From positions 121,877,501-121,941,500 of the forward strand of contig NC_133026.1 of assembly GCF_048771995.1 (NCBI RefSeq): DNA of 64,000 nt, written 5' to 3'. The position numbers and the translations under genes are program-made. Positions 1-14,500 of this stretch are shown piece by piece. Every line of letters starts with the position of its first letter. The first letter of the stretch is position 1. Under the pieces are notes generated by a model, which saw only the letters and a list, made by a program, of their open reading frames with translations, made no database searches and was not told where the DNA came from. The DNA comes from Taeniopygia guttata. Taxonomy: Eukaryota > Chordata > Aves > Passeriformes > Estrildidae.

Positions 1-521
1 ATGGGTTTTTTTCTTGTCCACTGATGTTGGCTTGAAGCTACCCTTGGAACAGAAGCTGTCTTTTACTATTCTAAAGTGAAAAATACCCTACAGTTTATTG
101 TTACTATAACTCAATACAAATGCTCCAGAACGAAATCAGTGCAGATTCAGATGTATGAGCTAAAGATTACGTGGTAGGTTTTTATTTTGCACATTATTTC
201 AATAGTTCTGAGCAGTGACTGCCTTGTAATTTGGGGGGGGAAACAGACAAACCAAAACAAATCATCTAAATACAAAATGAAGTAATGATGATGTATTAGT
301 TATAGCAAAAAATTACAATTAAATTAGGCAGTTTTGTTAGTGGAAGAACTGAGAGAAAGCATGATCTGAAATGTCTGACAATAGCATTTATATTTTGAGG
401 TAGTGTTCCACTGTGAATCATAATCCCATAATATATCTGCTGTGCCTAGCCCTAGTTTGTGGCATAGCTGAAACAAGGCCTATATAATGTGGCTCCAGAA
501 AAAGATGTAAGATTAAAATGG

Positions 522-569
522 CAATTAAAATAATTATTCTACTTGTAGTTACAAAACTTTGGATATCTG
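522..569 (+). repeat. Left arm of a 48-bp inverted repeat
   Basis: The reverse complement of this segment reappears at 1278-1325 with two mismatches. The shared core includes cagatatccaaagttttgta. The arms are about 700 bp apart and the similarity stops sharply at the inner edge of each arm. No transposon family was recognised from the termini, and no convincing target-site duplication is visible. Confidence 0.85.
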
Positions 570-639
570 CTTAACCCATTGGGTGGGTGCTCAACCATTT
601 TGGAAGCTCTGTGTATTTTGCATCTTTTAGAAGTAGCCA

Positions 640-900
640 CAAAATCACATAAGCTAGGAATGGAAACAATTTGTTAAATCACCTTGCACAGCCCCAATTC
701 ATCCAAAACTGCTCCTTATAGTGTACTCTGTGAAGTTTCATCCAGTTTAGATTTAAATTACTCAAGAAACGGGTCTCCTGGAGCCTCCCTTGAGAGGATG
801 CTTTTAAAGGATTTTGAATCTTACCGCTAGAACATTTTTCTGTTCTCTTTGATCTTCATGTTCCTTCTTATGAAAGTAAGAGTTCTGTAAACACAGATAA
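640..900 (-). mobile_element. Probable ancient CR1 / L3-like LINE relic
   Basis: Read on the minus strand, this segment has the spacing of the 3' part of old amniote CR1 copies. On the plus strand a piece like 'cagtttagatttaaattactcaag' is followed by a 'ctcctggagcctcccttgagagg' type stretch and then a gene-poor tail. The similarity is judged from memory of the consensus and is heavily eroded, so the boundaries are approximate. Unrelated AT-rich DNA is the alternative. Confidence 0.4.
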
Positions 901-1277
901 AGACTATCTGGAGAGGAGAGTTGATACTTGTCAAGATGAGCCGACTTTATTTTCCACAATCTTGTATAGAAATGCCCCGATCTTCTTGAAAGTTAAGGCC
1001 TCCTCCCAAATTCTGGACTCCATCTAGTCCCAAAATGTAAAAGTTATTACAAGTTACTCTGGAATGTAGAATATAAAATTGTCTGATTTCATATAATTTC
1101 AGCAACAAAGAATAAAAAGTGCCTCACCCTACTGACAATTGTTTCTCCCTCCTCCTTTGATACCATGTGATTATAAAAGTGAAATATTTGCTCTGTTGCA
1201 AATGGTCAATGTCAAAATGCACAATGTTTATAATAAATTCAAAACTTTTTATGGCCTTCAGTTATGTCTCTAAAATA

Positions 1278-1325
1278 CAGATATCCAAAGTTTTGTAACT
1301 ACAAGTAGAGGAATTATTTTAATTG
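1278..1325 (-). repeat. Right arm of a 48-bp inverted repeat
   Basis: Matches the reverse complement of 522-569 at 46 of 48 positions; the two differences lie next to each other near the middle. In RNA the two arms could pair into a long stem with a loop of about 700 nt. The function is unknown. Confidence 0.85.
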
Positions 1326-2262
1326 TCATGATTATATATTTTGTATTATTTTCCACCATAACCACATCAGAATAACTAGAGATTAAATGGCCTGTAAAAC
1401 ACATATATCACATTGACAAGCCTAATATTAACTATAAGAATTTGTATTTTTGCAATTTTTTCTTGACACACAGTCAAGCACCTTCAAAACACAGGCTTTG
1501 CATGTCTGTACGTGTAACTTTTTTTTTTTTGTTTTAATTACTGTGGTGAAATTAGGCAGAGAATCTATCCTAATGAAAATACTCCTACAGAATAGTCCTC
1601 ACACAAAAGTGAGCCCTCAGGGGTGACTGGCTCATGTGACCAATAGTGTTTAACTAAGAAATTAACACTGATGTGTTAGTACAGGATAGAACTAGCTTGT
1701 TCTTTTAAAACACATTTTTAAAAGGATATGGACTTTTAGGAGAATGTATGGTGATATAAAAAGATACCACTGAAAATGAGAACAGAGATTCCCTATAAAC
1801 TTTCCAGTTAGTTTATTGGTAGGCCACTTGCATTAACGATTTTGCATACAATATACCTATAGATTGAGAACATCATGAAAATGAGGAAACTTACTTACTT
1901 TTTAATATTTAAGCTTTTCAGAGAATCTTAAAACAAATCAGCTAACTTAGAACAACAGTGATAAAATACTATAGGACTTCCATAAATCATACAAGGAAAG
2001 ACATTCTTAAGTAAAACACATGGTTTTGTTTTTTTTAAATATTGGTTACATTCTGGTTGTACCCAATGGGAAAATGCCTTCTTAGAAACCTATCCTCTTC
2101 TAATTTGGCTGGTCAGGTGAGAATTAAACTGGTTTTTGCCAAAACAATAATATTGCTGGTTTCAGCAAGGTTGCCATGAGTTCTATTAGGAATAGATACC
2201 ATGTTTTATTGGCCCACAATGCTGTTGTTTATCATTGATATCTGGAAAGTTTGATAAATGGT

Positions 2263-2289
2263 GTGATATCAAACAATGTTTGATATCAC
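2263..2289. repeat. 27-nt near-perfect palindrome
   Basis: The sequence gtgatatcaaac is followed after a short centre by its reverse complement gtttgatatcac. A further partial copy of the gatatca motif follows at about 2297-2305. It may be a chance hairpin or cruciform former; no known regulatory site was recognised. Confidence 0.8.
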
Positions 2290-3999
2290 ATTGTTTGTGA
2301 TATCAGTGATAGTAGTGAGGGGTTTTTGGTTCTCAGCAGTGTAGTACTACAACCAATGTAAAATGAAATGTAATTAAGGAAAAGAAATTATTTTTGAAAT
2401 AATAAGACCTTTCTACAAAATATGAAGAAAAAACCAAACACAGCCAAGACAAACCAGGATCTAAGCTAGTATATGGCCACAGTAACATTGCAAGCACCTT
2501 TTGGGCAGGAAGGGTTTTTGGGGGTGTTTCAAAAATAGACAGAGATGAAATGAATGGGATTTTGCAAGAAAACCAGTTAAACTGTAGGAACCATCAAAGT
2601 GAAAGCTGGATTTCCTGCTGGCTTGGGGTCTGATGGGGAAAGTCCCTCAATAGTGGGTGATTTGTAAGCTCACATTATTATTTCGAACAGTAGGTTGCCT
2701 GCTCCCTGCTATTTGGAGTGAATTTAGTGTTCATAGACACAACTACAAGCTGTTTACTCTGAGTGAAGTGATAGGTGGTGTTGTTTAGTACTCCTGCACC
2801 ACGTAGTGGGGCTGCTTTTTGACCCTTCTTCCATAACATGTACTTTCAGGTTTGAGCACCAGTAAGCTAGGTTGGTATATTAATTGCAGAGCTTCTTCCT
2901 AAAGAAAATCAGAGAACTGGGAGGGAGTGGGATCACAGCTTTCTGGGACCCTTTTTTTCTAAATCCTTCAGATTCTGGGGTGCAACATGTATTAGCAGAA
3001 ACTCTGTGGTTTACATAGTGTTATTACAAAGACAGACATATCCTTGCTGCCTATGGTAATTTCAGAGATTTCATGACACACTTATTTGAACAAAGACCTT
3101 AAAGCTGATGGCCTGGCCAAAAATACTCTGCACCCTCAAATTCCCTACTTGTTTCCACAGAGAAATGGTGTTCTTCATTTCCTTTCCAAAGCTATGTATC
3201 ACAGCATTGATGTTGAGCAATAACGAGCTGCTCTATTTCTCCCCTACCCCATATATAGTAGGCATTTCACAGAGACTGTTTATACCAGTTTAGAACCTGC
3301 TAGGGTGAGAAATACTATCTACGTTTAAAATTAATTATCAATATAATCTTCTGGTGTTTTGCCAGAACACAGATCTTCTTTTGCTTTTACCCCATATCTA
3401 TTAATTATTATAATTGCTATTTTATTTCTTACACATATTTATCAAGTAGTTACCCACACTATCTCTCTGATGACCCTGTTAATATTGCATAAAATTCCCT
3501 TGATCAAATTGCTTAGGGTTTTTATTGGAATAACTCACCATTTCAATAAGACACAATTGTTTTAGAACAGATGGTGTGAAAAGTATATGGTGATAAGTCA
3601 TTATTTGTTCAAAAAAGATTTTGTTGACACTAGTATTTAAACAGTCATGTAATATGCAGGAGTTAATTCAATGTCAAGGCATTAGAGCTCACTGTTTTAA
3701 ATCCTTGTTTTCAGTTCAAAAGAAGAAATCTTGTAGGAGTGCTCAGTTTGAAGGCACACTAGAAAGCTGAATATTAAATAATTAGGCTTGGAAGAAAGGC
3801 CACCTGAAATTTATTTTAAATCATTCCTGGTCTGTCATGTTCTACCTTTCCTTTTAAAATATAATTTATAAACTGTTTCTATAAGAAATATTTCATAATT
3901 CTTTTAGTTAATTTATGTGTTTACTGGTTTATGAATATTGTGTGATGTTCTGTAAATCATTTAATTTTCCATTATTCCTTTAAGGGATTTTTGAGATCA

Positions 4000-4362
<363 letters not shown>

Positions 4363-7300
4363 ATGATACACAGATACGCATCCTCATGTTGGTCTAGTTG
4401 GTCTGACAGGAAGGGTTGATCTTTTGCACCTCAATAGACTTCAGGCACAGGAAGTGAAGAAATTATTACCTGTGTGAAACTCACAGCTCCCTATGACCAC
4501 TATACCCATGAAAATGAGGGGGGAAAAAAATAGATAAGCTGGGATCTGTGGAATTCCCTAGTCTGGAATTCATAGACAATTATGACTAGAGAGGTTTGCT
4601 TTCTACATTACACAGGCCATAAAACTTGTTTGAGTCTTTAATATAATGCAGAAAATAAATGCTTGCCTATAGCCAAAGTGAACTGAGCTCGGAAACGTGC
4701 ATTCCTTTCTGCCGTTGCACAGTCTGCATCACTGACCGCCCCAGGTCTCTTACAGGCCATTCATGGTGGAGTATTTTGCTCCTGATCTGTCGCACAGTGT
4801 TGCACAGCAACCTGAATATACAAATACTTGCAGCATTCATTATTGATAAGACTTGGAAAAGCATTAGATAATGTGTTACTTAATGTATTTTTACTTAATA
4901 TATTTATTGTAGACAACTTCAAATGGATAATGGCTTCACATACATGAAAGATTGCACAGCACTCAGCAAATCAACAAAATTTTTTCTGTTTACTTTTGTG
5001 TGTGCATGAAAGTCATGATGAGTCAGCTATAACATAAACACAGCAGCCCTTCAAAACAGTTTGCCTGTTTGGAGGCATCAAGAGAATTGAAAATAGTTTC
5101 TCTATGCAATCTGGGCAGATTAGGTGTATTTAAAAAGCAAAACCCAAAACAAATTTACACTAAAAACTTTATTGACGCAACTTTTTTTCATATTATGAAT
5201 AAACCCCACAGGATACTTAGTCATACAGACTCCCTCTCCTACCTCTTCCAAACTAATGAAATGCTCTGAACAGCATCCTTCAATGGGTAGGCCTTCTGAC
5301 AAAATCCATTAAAGAAAATTCAGACCCCAATTATATTCACCATTGTTTTTTAAATTTTCATAACATAGGTTCCATAGCTATTACAACAATTAAAAATTAT
5401 TAATTTTTCATCACGGATTGAGTCATGAATCATAGTAAATGGACCAAAATCTTATTGAAGTAAATCAACTTTAAAAGACTTGCAGTAATTAATGATGTAG
5501 CACAAACCACCTAGCACTTGAGTTAGGGTGATCCTGTGCTTTGGGTGTGGTGGAACAGCAGGATAGCTTCTGCAGACTTTACACTTTGGAGGAAAGGGCT
5601 TGCTGGATGCCATTCTGGGCTGTAAAAGAGCCACTGTTTTTCAGTAGTTAACATTAAAACCAGGGAGGAAGAGGCATCTTTTAAACCAGGCAGAGCAGTA
5701 CATTAGCACAAAAACATTGCTTTTGGAAGCCCAGCTAATACCACATTTTGGACCACTTCAGATACCTTAAAATTGCCAAGCAGCACAGGATGACTGATGA
5801 TGCCTGTCAATGTCGTATCTTCTAAGCATCAATAATATCCCTGATTTGCCAGTTAAGGAAGAACTGCTGAGAGTATTGGGAGCAGAGTGGAGGATGAAGC
5901 AGTCCAGGATATGAGAACAAGGAAAGATGAATCACAGCTGATGACTTGCTGGGCAGAAACTCCATACCATGCCACATCTGTGCCTGATGTGTTATGCCAC
6001 CGTTCTCAGTAGAAAAAAAAACCCACACAAAATCAATCAATCAAACAAACACAACCAAAATCCCAATAACCACCAAAACCAATGGCTGAATGCCAGATTC
6101 TCCAGAGAAGTTACAACCTTTTCTACTTTTTCAAACCTTCTGCAAGATGTTTTAGCTGCAAGCTCAGATATTATGTGTTTTTCCTGGAATGGCTCCCATT
6201 TCACTTCTAATTTTTAATGTTATTGTCCCAGTTACTAAGTAACATAAATTTGCCATACACATCCTTCCCTTTAAATGCTATTTCTGTGTTACACTTGATA
6301 CTTTAAATCACCCAGCCGATTCATTTATGTACATAGAAGGATCAGAGAAACAACAGGTTTTATTGACTGAAATATTGAAGGGCTTTAATTCCAACAAGCT
6401 GTAGTTTCGTTCGAGGTAAAGTGTTTATTTGTAAGTCAGTGTTCCAGTCTTCCAAAAAATAGATATTAAATGTATTAGAAAGTAACCCAATTCTACAGGA
6501 AATGAGAACTTTTAAGAAGTGATGTGGCCACATCCAAACTCAGCTGACAGAAGGATAAGTAGCTTATTTACATTTAAAGGAGTGAAAACTTTTTTCTCTT
6601 GATTGAGAATTATAGGCTCCCACATTTGTAATGCTTATTTTAGGCTTACATAGCTCAGCTTTGAGTCACTGGTCAACTCATTATGGTTATGCATTCACTG
6701 TTGGAAGTGCTATCTGTTTTCTCTGCACTCTACAAGCACTCCCACAAGGCAAATTTAAATTCCCACAGAAGTATCTTTGGAGGCATTTGTAAACTTGGAG
6801 TAACTCCTGCATACTTGTCTTTTTATCTCTCTTTTCAAGTGACAGAGAAGTAGCAATGGGAATATCTAATATGCCAAGATGTGCATTGTCAGATTCTCAC
6901 AACACCACCCCCCTTCTGTCATTCTGTCTTTGTTAGGCCAGGGTAATTAGTTCTTCTCATGGCTGGTAATTAAAGCCAGATCTCATGGACCTAAACACTT
7001 TGGGAAGGAAGATTAATGATAGGGCCTCTGGTTTTGGGACTCACAAAGGTGGGGAAATTGTAACGAGTAGGAGGAGGAATGTGGAGGAAAGAAGTTGTTC
7101 TGTGCATTAATTGGAGAAAATGGCAAACACATGACTTCTGGGAAGAGAAAAGTATAATGGCGTTGTCTGTCCATTTTTGTAAGACATTTGCTTGCAGTAC
7201 ATTTCCCATTCCTTCAACTTGAGTCCACCAGGAAGGATAGAAATAATTTTCTTCCCCCTAGGAAATGCAGATAGAAGAGTGTGGAGGCAGCAGCCACTCA

Positions 7301-7660
7301 GTATGACTGAGTGGCTCAGCTTTGACTGATGACTGAGCGAGCCTGCATCCCAGTTATAGTCAGGGCAAGGGCCACTCACCAATGTATTCTTTGTAACCTA
7401 TTGTTTGGTTTTAGAATCTCAAAGAGAGATGAGAAAATCTGTCTTCCAAGATGCTGACTGATGTAGAGTTTTGTGGTTTTTTGTTTTCTTTGCTTTTTTA
7501 GTCATTGTATAGAGATAAATAAGCTTTTGAGATTTCTTCCCCCACCCCCGCAAAGAAAAACCCCATTGATGAACTTGAAAAATTTTGAAGCAAACTATTT
7601 GAGACAAAATGTAAAAAATGTGATTTAGTTTTTGAAGTATACATCTGTATCAGCATTCCT
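4363..7660. other. Intergenic DNA without recognised features
   Basis: AT-rich, with open frames of 60-90 codons on both strands that resemble chance. No repeat family, promoter or RNA gene was recognised. Confidence 0.55.
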
Positions 7661-7738
7661 AGAATCATAGAATGGTTTGGGTTGGAAGGGATCTTAAAGA
7701 TTATTTGGTTCCAACTCCTCTGAGAAGGGCATGGACAA
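7661..7738 (-). mobile_element. CR1 LINE 3'-end fragment
   Basis: The plus strand reads agaatcatagaatggtttgg, then gttggaagggatcttaaaga, then ttccaactcctctgagaag. This is the reverse complement of the CR1 3' terminus, whose tail is built of ATTCTATGAT-like units. The fragment is about 78 bp, a typical strongly 5'-truncated CR1 insertion. It is close to the consensus over this short length. Confidence 0.9.
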
Positions 7739-10140
7739 ATTAAAACTCTTAAATTCAGTGGAATTTATGTACATCTCATGTCCAAGAACAGATCATAAGT
7801 GCTTGATTGCAAGATCAGCTGTTGCTGTTATTAAAGTTTTGTGGTACTAGAACACTAAAGGGACCCTTATCTAATTAGGACCCCATTTAACATTGGAATA
7901 AAAATAAATCTGTTGTGTGAGGAAGAGTCCACTCTAACGTGGGGAGACAGGTGAAGTGTATTTTGGAGAAAGGAAACAAATGACAGAGAAAGAAGAAATA
8001 CAGGGGGGAAAAATAAACTCTTTTCAAGCTAAATGACCTTAAGAATGTGCAGTGAAGTATTCACTGGTCAGTTCTACACCTTTGTTTGGATCCCACTTGC
8101 AAATAGGCTTAAGCTAAAAAAATCAGTTAGTGGCTCACAATAAACAAAGAAATCAAGCCATACAAGTCCATGTGCTTGCTTTTGTTGGTCTTAACTCACA
8201 GTCTTTGAGGAAAAACACAGCTTGAGATTTAACTCCCATTTAAGCGATTAAAATAAGCAGCTGAGGGACAGTTTCATTTACTTCTGTTCCAGGCCATACC
8301 TATTCTGTGTGAGCTACCCCTAAGCACTATTCAACAATAATGAAGTTAATTTTAAAACAATAAGGAAATTGTCCCATTAGGTTCTCTAGTTACATAGAAA
8401 CTTTTTCCATCTCCACAAACAATTTAATAGGAAAATTACAGAGCCGGATCCCCACCACAGGAATCTATTTCCCTGCTTCTTCTCTCTAACATGAGTCAGT
8501 TTTGTACATGAATTTTAACAGGTGTGGAAATGTATGTTAGCAGTGAGATTCTGTAAAACTTCTAATTCAATGGAGCTTTACGTGTCTGAACTCCAAATAT
8601 TTAACTTAGCTTAAATTGGCTCACTGCTTTTTAAGGAACCTTATGTGGACTAAACTCTGCCTAGTAGGGCATGTATGTGAAGTTTCCAGCAATAATTTTG
8701 CCCCTAGTTTCTCACTTTTTTAAACTGAGGATCACAGAAAGACCAAAGAAAAACTAGTAAACCAGGAAGAGCTTATCTTTTTCAAATCTCGCCAGCAGTT
8801 TATAACAGTACCTGTGCTTCATCTTGTTATTTATTTGAGTCAATTTTTCAGAGTGGGCTCCAAATTTTCAGCAATATCTTGCATGACTCAGACCTTGAAA
8901 TGACAGTAAAAAAAAAGGTAATTCACTAAGAGCATCTACACAAATTTTTGTGTGTGTGCACATGCATACATACATATATATCAACTAAGGAGTAAAAAAT
9001 ACTCTTCAGATGTTCTCCTGCACAAAAAAAAAAAGGCCTTTTATGCATTCTCAAAAACGTAAGGGATAGCAGAATGGAAACTGGTCTATTATGGTATATT
9101 TAAAACAACTAACATGCAATTCAAACCTTGGCTGAAGTCAAAGCAGGCTTTGGATGCCAAGACCTGAAAAGCAGATCCCTACAAAGTGTGAAAAAGATTA
9201 TTGAAAACTGATCCAAGTGTTTAAAGGATTAGCAAAGTAAAGGCGGGCTTGGATTTTCTCTGACCTGACAGTACTGGCTTTTTGAGCCAGCTTCCAAGAG
9301 TTTTTACTATACTTCATTGTTGTGGTGCCTTGTGCAGTTTCCAGAAGGTCATGATTAGTGACAGAATCTGGATTAACTGAGAAATTTACAAAGTTCAAAA
9401 TTAAAACTCATGGGTTGCTAAGGGTCTAATTAGCATGTTACAGGCTGTGGAACCATAAAAGTTACAGTCTCTCCAGGGAATGGAAGAGTGACTGAATGTT
9501 TTCTGAAGGAGCTTGTCGTATACTTCTGGGACCGGAAGAGCCATCAGAACAGACCTAATGCTAAAGAAACAGTGTGGGAAAAGTTCAAAGGCTCATTTGG
9601 ACCTATTTATCTCATGAAAAAGGATTGAAACTGTCAAGATGAATGCAACAACTGGCAAGAAAAATAATCTAAGTAAAATTTTTCAGTGGCAGAGGGTTGA
9701 GACAAGAACTAATTGGTTTTTTAGTGTAGGCTTGAGAGTATGTGATTGTTCATAAGTAAATAACTGCCAGAAATACACTAGTAATCCTGACTGAATTAAA
9801 AGGTTAGTAAATATTTTTAGCTTAAAATTATTTTGCTACAAGAATTATATTTATGATAGTGTTGTCCAGATTTCCATCCCCAATACTTTTTATTTATAAG
9901 GTTTTCTCCTGATATTACAGTAAAGAGTCATCCAAAACTCAGAGCATTTTTATTCCTATATTCTCAGGCTTTTGCAGATTGCTGTTGCAGAAAGAAAAAA
10001 GAATGCGTGATCTGTAGTGATGGTGGGAAGAAAAGTGTTAATATTCGGTCCTGGGCAGTCTGGCCATGTAGGAAGCAGAAATGTACTTTTTTCTAGAGGG
10101 AGCAATTCCGATTGTTTTACAGAAGTAAGAGGAAGTTTCA

Positions 10141-10200
10141 AGAAAAAAAAAAAAAAAGAAAAAAAAAAAAAGAAGAAGGAATAAAAGGAGGAGGAGAATG
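10141..10200 (+). repeat. A-rich purine low-complexity tract
   Basis: An almost uninterrupted run of A with scattered G passes into GAAG/GGAGGA units. It is simple-sequence DNA. The Phe-rich open frames read on the opposite strand are by-products of it. Confidence 0.9.
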
Positions 10201-12075
10201 GAATAAAAGTAATAAGAACCAAAATCTAGCAAGTTCTTTTTCATTCCTGACCTAGATCATGAATACATTTTCCTGACTAAAGACCAAGTTCAAAAGCAAT
10301 GTGCCAGCATTTAGCTCTGAACTTTTTGCAAGTGTGTGACTGTGAGTGTTATACAAGATAGGACATACATTCTTCAACTTAAATAAACATAATGAACAGA
10401 TACAAGTTATATCCTGGAACTCTATGCTTTCTTCATATTTTTTAAATGTTAGGAGGATAAATTGGATTTGGGAACTTTTAATCACCTTTCTTGTAAGCCA
10501 GTCTCTTCAAGGGGCTTCCGGAGCAAAGCAAGCCACAGCCTGATTGATCATTCTTAAAGGGATTCCATTGGCCACACATGTACTCAAAGCCGAGTCTTTT
10601 ATATTTTCTGTGACAAAAGTAATCCTGGTTAGGTTCACAAGGTGAATATAGGAAAAAAACCCAGGAGAATGAGAACTAGAAGAAACTCGTATTTCTCATT
10701 TTCAGGCTTACGGTACACAGTGTTTCCCACCTTCAACCATATGGGAATTCCCCTCCCACAAAAATAACTGAGTAACCAAACCTTTTTGCTCTTCTTTTCT
10801 CAGGAGACATGAAACAACTAGAAGCACTCAGAAATGCTGGATAGTCCTAAATAAGAAAACTCTGTGGAAAACAAAAGCAACTCCCAAAAACTTTACATAT
10901 AACCTGCATCATCTTAATGTAAAAATTTACTTTGTTGTTTAATGCTGCACTCAATTTTTAAAACAGTAATAACAAGGAAGAAATTTACAGTCATTTAAAC
11001 ACTGTGGACAGACGTTGCTAAGCTGCAGTGCTTTGACTACTGATAAAACAAATTAGCATCAGAGTAAGAATAGGACAAGATAGTGCTATGACAGAAATAA
11101 TATAAGGAATACTAAGAACCCAGGTGTACATAATTAAGATTGTAATTCAAGCAAAGGGTTCTGGTGACATCATTTATCAATGTCACTGCAAACTCTCAAT
11201 GGAATTACAGCTTTGTATGTAGAATTCAGATATACGTGATTTGTTAGAATACATGAGGAATGTTTCTATTAAAAGTAGACAGACAATATGTTAACCTCAA
11301 CTAGTGGTGGTGACAGGATGAGATACAAAGAGAAGAGGTTTTTTTCCTATTCTAGCACAAAAGAAGGATGAAACAGTCAGACTATTTCTTAGATATTTGG
11401 AAATTAAATTTATTGAAAATACTGACTAAGGGCTTTTCACCCCCCAAAAAGGCAGAAAAACTTTCAGTTCTAATGTGATTCAATATGTAAATAAAAACCA
11501 GAGTTTTACTGCAAAAATGAAAAAAGGAACAGTCAAAACTACTTATTTGTCCATCTCATAGTGTAGCACAAAATCACATTAAAATAAGCTCAAGAAAAAA
11601 TTTCCATTCAATAGATGGTATAAAATATTTATAATTAAACACACAATAAGGATAATAGTAAATAATTAATTGCAAATTAGCTAATTTTTAGGAGGAAAAA
11701 AGAGTGAAGATTGGTACTTGTAAATATGTGTGCTGAAAGGAGATTCTAATCCTTACTCTTTCTGAATGTCTCATTATGGTTTTACTCTTATAACCAGAAT
11801 ACTTTTGTGAACATAATTATGAAACAGAGGGCCCACAGACTTTGAGAATTTTAAAGGCCTTAACTGAACTAAGATGCTAATTAATGCAAAAATCACATTC
11901 TTAAATTACGCTCCTAAATATAATTTCAATGCCAAACTACTTGTTACTCCGTTACTTTGTGGACTTTTCAGCCCTGCTCCGATGCCCACAGACCTTGTAC
12001 AGTAAAAGTGAACAGCATCTCCTTGAGAAAGTGTCACTCAGGAAATAGTGATGCATCCCAGAAATACAGTGCAGA

Positions 12076-12105
12076 ATAGTGTGAGGCTTGATAGTGTGAG
12101 GCTTG
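12076..12105 (+). repeat. 15-bp tandem duplication, two copies
   Basis: The unit atagtgtgaggcttg occurs twice back to back without a mismatch. This is a small local duplication, probably from replication slippage. Confidence 0.9.
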
Positions 12106-13894
12106 ACTACTAAATGATTAGAGAGAAAGACCCTACTCAATGCAGTGAAGAAAAGGTTTCCTTTGACTTGATAAACTTAGCACTAAATCTCACTGCATGA
12201 AGTGAGATATTTTATAGCTGTAGCTATAAAAATTCACTAAATTAGTCAAGGCACTGTGGATTTTTCAGTTTTGGTCACTTTCTGAAGTACTCTAAACCCT
12301 AAAAATTTGCATTCCATTTAAGTGTACAGCAAAACTTGTGATGCTCTTGCATACAATCTAAAATATGTTTCTGGATTTTAGATGGTCACTGATAACATCG
12401 CCATTTTTTCAAGCTTGTCATGTGTACACTGCAATGCTATCTCAAAAGATAATATATTCTCTGAAACTTTCAGGAAGTGCTGACTGACATAATACAGTCA
12501 TGGGGTATTTAATGCTTATTAAAGAGTTGTGGGGGTTTTAGTTCTCTGTCGCTGAAGTGCATAACTTTTATGAAACCTGAAGTGCACAATGACTTAGGGA
12601 CTTGTAGCAACGCTTCTAGTCCAAGTTCACAAGTCTTGAAAATCTAGTTTTGTACATTATGCTTTAAAAGAATAGCTTGAACAGGAACAGTTTTGACCTT
12701 GAGTAACTTAATTTGGAAAGGAAACTTGGCCAAACTAGCTCAATGTGGGAGTTCTCATCAAGGATTAATGCAGAGGATCAATATGAACTTTTTATAGCAG
12801 ACTGTTTTTGAAAGAGGACAACAAAAGGTCAGAGTACTTTAAAACTTGAAAAAGCAAATTAGTATGACTTAAAGTAGGCAGTATAGGAATGAGAATGGAA
12901 AAAGCAGAGATTTTGATTTCATGCCAGCATTTAGTAATACCATACCATGAAAATACAGAGAAAACTAACTTTAAAATTATATTTTTGCAACCATAGCTGA
13001 GTTTATAAACATTTGACTACCCTGTCTCTTCATGGTGGTGCTGAATGATAAACACTCATGATTGCAATTGACTGATGTTACTGTCACAAATTTTCAATTT
13101 TCTACAAGGTCAAAATTGCATATAAATATATGTCTTTATTTGAAAATTTAAAGACTTAATTACCTTCTAAGCAAAAGAGTTATAGAAAACACATAAACAT
13201 AGCTCTTCCTTGAGTTCCTGTATGCACAAATCCCATTCCTGAATTGTAAGAGCTCCTGTAATGGGGAATCAAGCCCCTTAATTGTCCTGTCAGTAGCAAC
13301 AGATATTTATGCATGACCTTATGCTACCTTACCTATGGAGCTAAAGGACAGATTGATCCCACTTACTATCCCCATCACTGTCTCCTTTCCCCTTGCCTCT
13401 CCCTTAACTACAAATCAAACTCTAATATGGCTTCTTAGCCCAACTCACATCTGACATTTTTCATGTGGCAGACTCACAAGAACTGACTACCTACCCTTGT
13501 GCCATTTCTGTTCAGCAAGCTCCATGAGCACTTAGGGTGTTTAGGAAGTCTAGAAGGTATGTTCAGCTACCTGCAGCCATCCCAGCATACCCATCTGTGA
13601 CAGATTCCAGTGCATTTTTATCCATTTTAGAATACTGTTAAAAGCCTGGTTAATATCTTTGTAGATGGCAATAAATGTGTTTTAAAAAATATTATCCAAG
13701 CTTTATGTAAAACTAAAAACTTTCTAGCATGGTTATTTAATTCAGGGTCTCAAAATCTTATGTTTCTGACCCTTGCTAAGGCAAGTAGTTTCCTTTTCTG
13801 AGGCTTCTTCAGTCTTGACCTGTGCTCTTTTGAAGCAGGGCAAGCTAAGTTCCTAAAAACAGCAAATGGTTTTGCCAGATAAGCAATCTTCTTG

Positions 13895-13946
13895 GCCATA
13901 ACAGCTATTTAACATACGTTGATATTTTATGGGGCAAGTAAATTTA
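13895..13946 (+). repeat. Dispersed direct repeat, copy 1
   Basis: About 45 of 52 positions match 16943-16994, including the core gttgatattttat and ggcaagtaaattt. Similarity fades on both sides. It is probably a fragment of an unrecognised old interspersed repeat. Confidence 0.7.
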
Positions 13947-14500
13947 CTCATCTTCCCCTTATGCTTTTTCCCTCAGGATGAGTCAATGGCACCAATTTTC
14001 TTTATTCAGGTGAGGTGCGGGGGGAAAGGGTATTTATCAGATAATGGTCTCTCACCCCTGAAATTTCTGTTCTTCTTTGTTTTCCTTTTCCTTATTCAGT
14101 TCTTTCCTGTGTAATCCCTGCCTCCCATTTGGGTTCCTATACCCAAAAATTTTGTATTTCTGTTCTTTGGATTCCTGTTCTTGTCTTCCCTCTCCTCAAA
14201 GCTGATTGTATGTTCAAAGAGAGGTAGAGATTCTTCAGGCGATGGAGAAAGACCATCTCCAAACCTCTCCATTCTAGTTTGGAAGTTAAGTGGGGTTTAG
14301 TGATATTTTCAATAATGGCTGGTTGATACACTGTTTCCAAATGTGAAGTCTGTTTTCAACAGCAGAACAATAAAGATGTAGTGCTTAATAATGAAAACCA
14401 GCATTTTTTATTTTACAAAACAAGCCTCTCAGCTTCATTGGTGTTATTCATGAATAACACCTTGTGCATATGCACTATGAGACAGTGCTTAATTGAATGA

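Larger units (their letters stand above)
1..3999. other. Intergenic DNA, left end of window
   Basis: AT-rich, non-coding by appearance. Open frames here are short and show no family motif. The stretch contains a 48-bp inverted repeat pair, a probable old CR1 relic and a 27-nt palindrome, listed separately. I see no gene or RNA gene in the rest. Confidence 0.6.
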
